DNA of 64,000 bases from Capsicum annuum (lineage: Eukaryota; Streptophyta; Magnoliopsida; Solanales; Solanaceae). A program made the position numbers and the translations under genes. Every line of letters begins with the position of its first letter. Positions within the stretch are counted from its first letter, which is position 1. The notes below the pieces were generated by a model, which made no database searches, had not been told where the DNA came from, and was given only the letters and a program-made list of their open reading frames with translations. This document shows, piece after piece, positions 1-10,465 of this stretch. The stretch spans positions 84,470,673 to 84,534,672 of the forward strand of contig NC_061118.1 in NCBI RefSeq assembly GCF_002878395.1. Reading direction: 5' to 3'.

Positions 1-2434
1 TTGGTAGTTATAAGGTTGGGATGGTGGGGGCAAATGGTCAAGGACTCCGGGTTGGTATTTATAAGAACCTTGTTAGTGAAATTTTTTGGTTTATGTGTGT
101 TAACCATTTTTCTCTTTCCTGTAGGTGTTGCATGCTGTTTATGAGGTGTGGAAATGGTTAACACGATCCCAATGAAATTCAAAATTGATTTGAGAGAGTT
201 TGAGACTCTTAAAGACTTTAAAGTCATTAATTTGACGTCGGTTAATATTTTGTGTTTTGAGGACCGTGTGGCAATTTGGACAGTTTTACTAGACTTGAAA
301 TGTCGATTTTGGATTAGTGGTGGGGTTAGCTTAGGTTTGGAGCCTCCTTTTTACATTTTGACCCTCCACCCGAAAATAGTTTAATTAAGTTTTTAAGGAT
401 ATCAGGGACTAATTGATTGTAAATGATATCTTTTTAAAAAATCAACATTCCAATTGAGTCTTGAACATAGAAAATAGCCAAGTAGCATATATGATTTAGT
501 TTTGTAGGATCCCGATCAAATTTCGAGGGTCCAATCGAAACTATTTCTCCAGGTCCCAACAGCTGAATTATTGTATCTGGTGTAGGAAAAAACCTTCTTT
601 GAGTTTGTGAGCCCCAAGTTGTGATCATGAATCAGGAAAAAACTCTTCATCATGAACTCGAAGGTGAGACTATGTTTGCAAAGGGTTGTCCTCTTCACTC
701 ATCATGTTCGCGGTCTAGAGATCGCATTTGCGAAAGAAATTTAGGAGTGGGTCAGGTTGGTCACCCATTGTGTTCATAATGAGACTGCTTATGATTGCAG
801 TGCCTTCAATTCGGGTCAAGTCGCAGATGCAACCTTTTGCTTATATTTGCGAAGGATGTTTCAACTCTAGACAGATTAAGATCGAGATTTTCAATCAAAC
901 CCCCAATTTCTCTATTTTTGGACTTTAAGATCTTGAGTAGGGGAGATTTCAAGGTATTTTTCATCAAAGTTTATGTGAGTAATTTCTAAACCTCTATTTC
1001 ATCAATTTCTATTGATTTCCCTTTAAATTCATTTTTAAAATTATATGTTCAAACTAGAATTTAGAAATTTTTCTAGTAAACTCTTAAAATAGTTTTTCAT
1101 TGATTTAAACATTGTTTTCAATTTGTTTTCATGTGAGTTAAGTTGTAGATTTCTATTTTCATGGAGAACATATTTTTAAAATAGAATTCTTATTTTACCC
1201 CTTTCGATTTCGAACACATTTTTTGAACCTATTTTGGACCCATCTTAAAAATAATCGATATGAATACCATTTTCTTTCTTTTGATGCATATATTACGTAT
1301 TTGATAGATTTAACTCATTTTGAAACCGTTAAAAAGGGAAAGGTGTTATGTTGAAGGTTCTAGGATTAGATTTTAGCACTTCCAGGCAGGTTATGACTTA
1401 ACTTTCTTCAAATAGGGATAGGTAGTTAATAAGTATGTAAAGCATGTTATGGGTTAGGAAATTATCCATGGGAGGTATGTTTTGAGATTATTATTATACT
1501 CTTGCACCCATGTGGGTGCTTATATTTATATTGTTGTTGACTTGAGAGATTACATATTGTATATTGCCCATGCACGGGCTTTATTTGACATCATAGAACC
1601 TATTTGTAGATTAAATACCATTATAATTATTGTAATACCCGTATGGGGACTTGAATAGATGTTATAGGCCTTGTTTAAGCATTACTTTCCTTTATCATAA
1701 TAGAAATATCTGAGTAAGGGATTGCAAAATGATATTATTAGTGTCTTACATGAGCACTCATTCTAGTAGTGTTGAACGAGGGTTGATATGATGAATTATA
1801 ATATATTTAGTTGATTATAATATCACTTATACATGTGTTAAATGTATTATCATCTTCACACTAATTAGTTGTGAGTATTACATCCTCATTTCATACATAC
1901 ATAATCATGAGATACTAGTATCACTAAGAAACGCTAATCATAAAACCCTTGATCCGTGAACAATAGTTAGAGAGGTGTATCAAACACTTTATGAAAACCT
2001 TGATCCATGACCTTGAATTGGAGAGGTGAGTTGATATTTCAGAAAGTTTATGAGTTACGAACCCCTCTTATGTCCTATCTTGGGAGTACTAAGGCTCGAA
2101 AGGTGTATACAGAAAGTTATGCGATGACTTTTCATCATTCATCATGATCCTACCATCATTGCACTGCCTCTTCTATATTTATTTTATGTACCCTTGATGT
2201 GTGTTTCATTTCCTTATGTGTATATTTTATGTGTAGTTGTTTCCTTAGATCTTTTATTAGAGAATTGTTAGTGGAGATGGTGTGAGCTATCATTTTGAAA
2301 CTTTTTTATTTACAGATGATATGTTCATAGTATCTTTTAATTGCATTATTTTCTAATTTGCTCAGTTGGCCTATGATACCTATAGAGTACAAGTGGACCG
2401 TGCTCACTCCTACTGTATTATTTTGGTGTAGATC
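1..2434 (+). mobile_element. 5' LTR of outer gypsy element A, first part
   Basis: This AT-rich stretch has no credible gene. It reads as the first part of an LTR because it is cut at 2434 by element 1 and continues at 18719, ending in a CA terminus at 19045 just before a primer-binding site. The left LTR end is not visible and may lie before the window, so the LTR is at least 2.76 kb. The short open frames here (for example 148-384) show no recognisable domain. The first few hundred bases could belong to something else. Confidence 0.55.
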
Positions 2435-3490
2435 TGTAACACCCCGTATTCAAGTACGTGTATTGGCGTATTCAAGTACGTGTAATGGTCTTATTTATAT
2501 GAAATTAATTTTTTTATTTTATTTATACCGAAATTTGCCCGTCGATGGTCCCATACGAAGGCTATTGAATAAGCTTTCCAAAGATATAAAGATTTCCAAA
2601 AACGGATAGGTTTCGGTTATTATCGAGCACGTTCGAAACTATAAAACGGTGGCCGGGATATTTGGAAATAGTAAATGTGCAGGAAAATTTCTTGCACACA
2701 AACTACTGAGACCAACTGAATTTTTAGATCAACTTCAAACAATCATAACTCCCTTAATATAATGAACTGGGAGAGATTCGACCTATGAAAGGAAAGATCT
2801 TTGAGTCTTCTTTCCAATGCAATTGGTTTCATCCAAATCCAACGTTTGAGTAAGGAGTTATACTCGTTTTACTTCAGCCTATCAAAATAGATTTTTAGGG
2901 TCAAATTCAAACGACCATAACTCCTTGTACAAGATGAACTGGGTGGCCTACTTTATATGAAATTAAAGCCCTTTGAATTATCCTTCCAACTATACCAATT
3001 TCACCCAAATCCGATATTGGAGCAAAGAGTTATGGTCGATCTACTTTAGCTTACCAAAACAGTCCACCAAAGGACAGATTTGACATTATTTAAATTTTAA
3101 AGGCATTTTGGTCATTTCCTATTATATTATGGACGGGAATATGTGTGTATATACATGTATATGAGTTCAAAAACTCATTTTCATCATCAATCATTGAGAA
3201 AGAACAAACCCAAGCCAAATTTGACCTTTAAATTACTTTTGATTCAACCGTAGAAATTCCAAAGTAATCCGATAACTACGTTTGTCATCTCGAGAGCTTC
3301 GAACGACACCTATTATTTGTGCAAACAGGATTGCATAATCAAGAAGTGAATTATAAGGTATGAATATTATTTGCCTTTGTTCTTTTCCATATGTATATGT
3401 GTGATAGTGGATTATATGTATTGGTTGTTATTGAAAGGTGATGGAAATAGGGTTATGGACTATTTTTCATGGTTTGGTTGTATTAAATTG

Positions 3491-3571
3491 TGGAAGGTGT
3501 ATATGGTAATTGAGTTATGGAAGGTGGATATGGTAATTGAGTTATGGAAGGTGGATATGGTGATATACTAT
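3491..3571 (+). repeat. 27-bp minisatellite in LTR of element 1
   Basis: Three tandem units begin at 3491, 3518 and 3545, each starting tggaaggtg. The homologous site in the two LTRs of element 2 (about 9240-9300 and 16390-16450) has about two units, so copy number varies within the family. Confidence 0.85.
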
Positions 3572-4149
3572 TGAATTGATGATTATTTATGTCTATGGCT
3601 CAATTTGGTTTAAAGGATTGGTTGGAAGGATAAATGAATCCAAACTTGATATTGGAGGATGTTGTATGAATATGCATGGCATGTGAATGTAATTGGAGTA
3701 TAAGAGGGTTAAAGTGACACCCTTTATGGTGTAATTAAGGCTTACTACTTAACCACTAATTTGGTGAATTCAAATAATTGAATTGTGACGTTTGGTTGCT
3801 AATACTAGATTGCTATATATGTTCATTGTAGATAAGTAATCCGAAAAGACGGGAAGTCCATTTAGGACTAGTATTGAAGGTTGACAGTCAGGTATGTAAA
3901 GCATACTCTATACCATATCTTTGGCATGAAAGTGAACAATTGTTCTATTAAGAAAGTTTCCAAAGTTATTCAATAACATGTGATCCATAATGGTTTTGTA
4001 TGATGTCCTACATTACCAATGAACTTGTTTCCACCCTACAAGATGTCAAGACATTTCAATACTTACTTGTCTTCCAAATATTACATGTTTATTGCACTAA
4101 TGAATGTCAGAAGGTATTCGGTTACTCAAACAAGATCCATGTGCTATTA

Positions 4150-4269
4150 ATGACTCCAAAACGTTTCATTGATATACCAATAAGTTCCTACTTCATTGTT
4201 ATGGCATTGATGACTCCAAAACACTTCATTGATGTGCCAATGAGTTCTTACTTCATTGTTATTGCATTG
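4150..4269 (+). repeat. 60-bp tandem duplication in LTR
   Basis: Two diverged units start with tgactccaaaac at 4150 and 4210. Both are kept in the element 2 LTRs. The duplication lies inside a 98-codon open frame (4000-4296) that recurs in the other LTR copies. Confidence 0.8.
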
Positions 4270-5203
4270 ATGGTCTATTTATATGTCTCTTATTGATGTA
4301 TCATTGTTTCAAAGTATCAAAAATATGGTGGCGACCAAAATAACAATCTCAAAGATTAATTGAACTAAGTGATGGAAGTTATCTCTTATCGGGTGGTATC
4401 CGAGGGGCATAAGCCAATCATGGGTCGATCCCTATTTATGTGTTTATGGGTGGTATCCCAGGGGCATAAGCCTATCATGGGTCGATCCCAGTTGATATGT
4501 ACTGGAGGTAGCCTAATGGTCACAGTACAGTACAGTAATGATTACAAAGATGATAAGAACGAAGGTAAAGTGATTGAATAAATACAATGTACAGTTGTCA
4601 CAAGTTCTAGTAAGTGTGGTCCACTCCTATTACGATTTATTCAGTTGTTTCTGATTTTTATTGAGCTTCTATATCATATGTGATTATCTACAGCTTTACA
4701 TACTCAGTACATATTTCGTACTGACGTCCCCCACAGGGGACCTGCATTTCATGTTGCAGGCACAGGTACCTCAGCTCATACACTGCATAAGTAGAAGCCA
4801 GGATATCCAGCTGCTTTCGGTGAGCTCCAGTTTGCTTCGGGGCTTTCCGTGTCATATCCAGTCACTTTTGGTATTGTATAAAAGTTAGTTATATGGCGGG
4901 GTGTGTACCGACCTTAGTTAAACTCTGTGTATTGTCTAGAGGCTTTGTAGACCTAATGTACAGTAAAGGTGGTGTTTTGTTAATAGACGTGATGGCTCCA
5001 ATAGCCAAGTATTGTATATACATATATATGTTTGCTCGAGCTTATACAGGTGATTATTTTCTTTTATATACGACATGATGTTTTTCGAATTTTGGGTTGT
5101 CATAGAGGTATGCATGGAAGTATAAGGTTATAAGCTAGTTCTCCCGGGACTCCTCGGTTATGAGTGTCAGTCCGCCCCAATAGGATTTAAGGCATGACAA
5201 AAG

Positions 5204-5214
5204 TGGTATCAGAG
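5204..5214 (+). other. Primer-binding site of element 1
   Basis: tggtatcagag follows the LTR end at 5199 after four bases. It is complementary to the 3' end of plant initiator methionine tRNA, the usual primer of this gypsy group. Confidence 0.85.
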
Positions 5215-5461
5215 AAGTTCGTCCTAGTGAGTCTACAAAGCCGTGTCTATGTAGAGTCTTATTTATCGGTGTATCGGGCACCGCATCTATACACAGGAGG
5301 CTATTGACATTTAGGAATTGTTTCTTTTCTTCATGTCTTAGATCGTGCGATAGAGCCTATATTGTATATGAAGTCATAGTTGACCACTGAATCCATTTGT
5401 TTCTCTTATTATAGTAATGATGCCGGTTACCTAAAGCAAGAATACTGGTAAGAAAGTAGAT

Positions 5462-7600
5462 ATGGCTGCTGAAGAGGGGACTAGTAAGTCACCCACTATA
5501 CCAGCTAATCCAAGTGAGGCTCCAGCTGAGCATGCATCAGAAACTTCTTCCACTCCGAAAGAAATAACGGGGAGGAGAACTATATCCCCAGAGCCACCTA
5601 TTAATGCTGTTGATCAAGATCTTAGAAATGTAGTGCAACTTTTGACTCGTATAGTTACTGGGCAAGCTCAAGGGTATACCATTCCTACCACGGGTCCTAG
5701 TGGTACAGATAGGGTGGCTAGCCTTCGAACATATGATTTTTTTAAGATGGATCCTCCCACTTTTACTGGATCAGATTTTAACGAGGACCCACAGGACTTT
5801 ATCGATCAAATTCAAAGGGCCTTAGATGTTATACATGTAATGGGTAGAGAGATAGTAGAGTTAGCGGCGTATAGATTCAAAGGGGAGGCTATATATTGGT
5901 ACGAGGATTGGAAATGATATAGGGTTATTGATACACCCCCAGCTACTTGGAAAGAGTTCAAAGAGGCATTTCTTGATCATTATCTTCCATTAAAGATTCG
6001 TCAGGCCTGTGCAGATTAGTTTTAAAATCTTCGTTAGAGGAATATGAGCGTGAGGGATTACAGTCTTCGATTTAATTCCTTGTCGAGATATGCTCCTAAT
6101 GTTGTAGCTTCTATGGATGACAGATTTTGTCAATATATGGATAGGATGGATCCATATCTGGTTAGAGATTGTACTATTGCTGCTTTGAACAAGGATATGG
6201 ACATAGCGAGGATCCAAGCTTTTGCATAGAAAATGAAAGATCAGAGGCAGAGGAGAAGAACACAGGAATTAAAAAAAGGATATTCTAAGAGGGCCAGATC
6301 TATAGGGCAGTTCATGGCATCCCAAGGAGGGTTTAGACCATAGTTTTCTGCTAGACCACCTAGGCCATTATCTTCTTATTCTATAGCTAGTGCCCCACCA
6401 CAGTTCCAAGGGTCCAGAGGAAATCAATTTGGGCACAAAAGTGAGAGTCAGAGTTTGCGGATAGTGGGGTACCAAGGGAAAGGGAATATGAGCCAATCGA
6501 GACCTCCTCGAGAGCCATGCAATAAATATGGAAGGTATCATTTGGGTGCATGTTGGCTGGGGACCAATGTTTGCTTTTGGTGCGATATGTCGGGGCATAT
6601 GATGAGAGAATGCCCATGAAGGGGCATAGGGGGTATGGCATGACCTACGGGGTTATTTGTTGCATCATCATCATCGATGCCTTATTCAGGAAGGGGTGCA
6701 CAACCAATAGGTCGTGTTAGAGGTGATAGAGGAACCACAAGTTCTAGCGGGGCTCAAAATTGTACGAATTCTCTAGCGAATCAACAGAATTTAGAGGCTT
6801 CCCCAGATGTGGTTACGGGTACATTATCTATCTTTTCATTCGATATATATGCCTTAATTGATCCCGGTTCTACATTATCTTATGTTACTCCATTGGTTAC
6901 TGGAAAGTTCGAAAGAATACCCGAACTGTTAGTTAAACCACTTGAAGTGTCCATACCAGTTGGGGAATCTATTATAGCTAGAAGGGTTTACCGAAACTAC
7001 ATAGTAACTGTTTGTGGTCGTGATACGATGGCTGATCTTGTGGATTTAAAAATGGTAGATTTTGATTTTATAATGGGCATGGACTGGTTGGCATCTTGTT
7101 ATGCCACAATTAATTGTTGCACGAAAAAGGTATATTTCCATTTTCCAAATAAATCAGTCCTTGAATGGAAAGGTGAAATTGGCGCACCAAGAGTTAGATT
7201 TATTTCTTATTTTAAGGCAAAAAGAATGATTTCCAAGGGATACATATATCATTTAGTTAGAGTAAGGGATACAGAAGCGGAGCCACCAACTCTTCACGTT
7301 GTTCCGATGGTAAATGAATTTTCTGATGTATTTCCTGAAGATCTTCCAGGTTTGCCTCCTGAACGAGAAGTAGAGTTTGGTATTGATGTAATACCAGGCA
7401 CCTAACCAATCTCCAATCCTCTGTATAGAATGGCCCCAGCAGAATTACGAGAATTGAAAGAGCAATTGAAAGATTTGCTAGAGAAGGGATTCATAAGGCC
7501 TAGTATGTCCCCCTGGGGAGCACCAGTGTTATTTGTGCGCAAAAATAATGGCTCGCTGAGGATGTGTATTGATTATCAGCAATTGAATAAGGTGACTATT
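5462..7600 (+). pseudogene. gag-pol of element 1 (gag, protease, start of reverse transcriptase)
   Basis: One reading frame covers gag and pol without a shift but is broken by in-frame stops at 5915, 6017, 6023, 6035, 6227, 6341, 6617, 6641 and 7403. The gag domain includes the segment with DPPTFTG and WKEFKEAFLDHYLP. It is followed by a zinc knuckle near 6570-6616 (CFWCDMSGHMMREC, CX2CX4HX4C) and a degraded first knuckle in which one Cys has become Tyr. The aspartic protease active site reads LIDPGSTLSYVTP near 6850. Reverse transcriptase begins near 7430 and stops in the middle of its first domain, where element 2 is inserted after the duplicated ctatt (7596-7600). The product would have packaged and copied the retroelement; no function remains. 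Confidence 0.93.
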
Positions 7601-10319
7601 TGTCACGCCTCAAATCCTATTGGGGCGGACTGGCACCCGTAACCGAGGAGGCTCGGAAGAACCAGCTCATAACCTTATACTTCTGATGCATACCTCTATG
7701 ACAACTCGAAACTCAGACAGCATCATGTCACATATAAAAGGAAATAATTACCTGTATAAGCTCGAGCACACATATATATGTATAAACAATACTTGGCTGT
7801 TGGAGCCATCATATCTATTAACTATAGACCACCTTAACTGTATATTAGGTCTACAAAGTCTCTAGACAATACACAGAGTTTAACTAAGGTCGAGACACAC
7901 CCCGCCATATACCTAACTTCTATACAATACCAAAAGTGACTGGATATGACACGAAAAGCTCCGAAGAAAACTGGAGCTCACCAAAAGCAGTTGGATATCC
8001 TGGCTCTTATTTGTGCGGTGTATGAGCTGAGGTACATGTGTATGCAGCATGAAATGCAGGTCCCCCGTAGGGGACGTCAGTACAAAATATGTACTGAGTA
8101 TGTAAAGCTATAGATAATCACACATGATATAGGAGCTCAATAGAAATTAGAAACAAATGAATAAAGCATAATAGGAGTGGACCACACTTACTAGAACTTG
8201 TGACAACCTGTACATTGTATTTATTCAATCACTTTACCTTCGTTCTTATCATCTTTGTAATCATTACTGTACTGTACTGTGACCATTAGGCTGCCTCCAG
8301 TACATATCAACTGGGATCGACCCATGATAGGCTTATGCCCCTGGGATACCACCCATAAACACATAAATAGGGATCGACCCATGATAGGCTTATGCCCCTC
8401 GGATACCACCCGATAAGAGAGAACTTCCATCACTTAGTTCAATTAATCTTTCATATTGTTATTTCAGTTGCCACCGCATTTTTGATACTTTGAAACAATG
8501 ATATATCAATAAGAGACATATAAATAGACCATCAATGCAATAACAATAAAATAAGAACTCATTGGCACATCAATGAAGTGTTTTGGAGTCATCAATGCCA
8601 TAACAATGAAGTAGGAACTTATTGGTATATCAATGAAACGTTTTGGAGTCATTAATAGCACATGGATCTTGTTTGAGTAACCGGATACCTTCTGACATTC
8701 ATTAGTGCAATAAACATGTAAGATTTGGAAAACAAGTAAGTATTGGAATGTCTTGACATCTTGTAGGGTGGAAACAAGTTCATTGGTAACGTAGGACATC
8801 ATACAAAACCTTTATGGATCACATGTTATTGAATAACTTTGGAAACTTTCTTAATAGAATAATTGCTCACTTTCATGCCAAAGATATGGTATAGAGTATG
8901 CTTTGCATACCTGACTATCAACCTTCAATACCAGTCCCAAATGGACTTCCCGTCTTTTTGGATTACTTATCTACAATGAACATATATAGCAATCTAGTAG
9001 TAGCGACCAAACGTCACAATTTAATTATTTGAATTCACTAAACTAGTGGGTAAGTAGTAAGCCTTAATTACACCATAAAGGGTGTCACTTTAACCCTCTT
9101 ATACTCCAATTACATTCACATGCCATGCATATTCATACAACATCCTCCAATATCAAGTTTGGATTCATTTATCCTTCCAACCAATCCATTAAACCAAATT
9201 GAGCCATAGACATAAATAATCATCAATTCAATAGTATATCACCATATCCACCTTCCATAACTCAATTACCATATCCACCTTCCATAATTCAATACAACCA
9301 AACCATGCAAAATAGTCCATAACCCTATTTTCATCACCTTTCAATAACAACCAATACATATAATCCTCTATCACGCATATACATATGGAAAAGAACAAAG
9401 GCAAACAATATCCATACCTTAGAATTCACCTCTTGATTATGCAATCCTGTTTGCACAAATAATAGGTGCCGTTCGAAGCTTTCGAGATGACAAACGCAGT
9501 TATCGGATTACTTTGGAATTTCTACGGTTAAATCAAAAGTAATTTAAAGGTCAAATTTGTCTAGGGTTTGTTCTTTCTCAATGATTGATGATGAAACTGA
9601 GTTTTTGAACTCATATACATGCAATATATACACATATTCCCGTCCATAATATAATAGGAAATGACCAAAATGCCTTTAAAATTTAAATAATGTCAAATCT
9701 GTCCTTTGGTGGACTGTTTTGATAAGCTAAAGTAGATTGACCATAACTGTTTGCAACGATATCGGATTTGGGTGAAATTGGTATCGTTGGAAGTATAATT
9801 CAAAGGGATTTTATTTCATATAAAGTAGGCCACCCAGTTCGTCCTGTACAAGGAGTTATGGTTGTTTGAAGTTGACCCTAAAAATCTATTTTGCTAGGCT
9901 GAAGTAAAATAAGTATAACTCCTTACTCAGACGTTGGATTTCGATAAAAACAATTGCATTGAAAATAAGACTCAAAGATCTTTATTTTCATAGGTCGCAG
10001 CTCTCCCATTTCATTATATTAAGGGAGGTATGATCGTTTGAAGTTGACCCAAAAATTCGACTGGCCTCAGTAGTTTGTGTGCAGGAAATTTTCTTGCACA
10101 TTTACTATTTCCAAATATCCCGGCCACCATTTTATAGTTTCGAACGTGCCTAATTATATTTGAAACCTATCCGTTTTTAAAAATATTTATATTGTTGGAA
10201 TGATTATTCAATAACCTTTGCATGAAACCATCGACGGGCAAATTCTGGTATAAATAAAATAAAAAAATTAATTCCATATAAATAAGACCAATACACCTAC
10301 TTGAATACGGGGTGTTACA
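7601..10319 (-). repeat. 3' LTR of element 2
   Basis: A complete LTR of 2719 bp that is the reverse complement of 2435-5199. On the minus strand it starts TGTAACACCCC and ends GGCGTGACA. It carries the same hairpin cluster (8078-8096 and beside it) and reversed copies of the 98- and 70-codon frames at 8506-8802 and 8221-8433. Confidence 0.93.
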
Positions 10320-10334
10320 TCCTTCACCCCTTTA
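10320..10334 (-). other. Polypurine tract of element 2
   Basis: On the minus strand the sequence just before the 3' LTR reads taaaggggtgaagga, a purine run suited to prime plus-strand DNA synthesis. Confidence 0.7.
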
Positions 10335-10465
10335 GGACATTCGTCATCGAATGTTAGCGTAGTTATTCAACCGAAACAATTTTAAGTCCATCATTAACAT
10401 TCACATCATCACATAATTACTATGTATAGATAAAAAAAAACTTACTTGTTAATGTTCTAACTCCG

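Larger units (their letters stand above)
2435..5199 (+). repeat. 5' LTR of element 1
   Basis: A 2765-bp LTR with TG...CA ends, placed just before the primer-binding site at 5204. The same sequence recurs reversed at 7601-10319 and 14871-17470, and in part at 17955-18713. It contains a 27-bp minisatellite near 3491, a 60-bp tandem duplication at 4150-4267, a 57-bp-spaced duplication near 4391 and 4448, and a cluster of three hairpins at 4705-4760 close to its 3' third. Confidence 0.92.

Noticed and set aside
148..384. 78-codon frame near the window start as a small gene
   Set aside because: No domain, low-complexity setting, and placed in what reads as an LTR.
3371..3574. 67-codon frame with repeated LWKVDMVIE units
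   Set aside because: The repeat is simply the 27-bp minisatellite read in frame.
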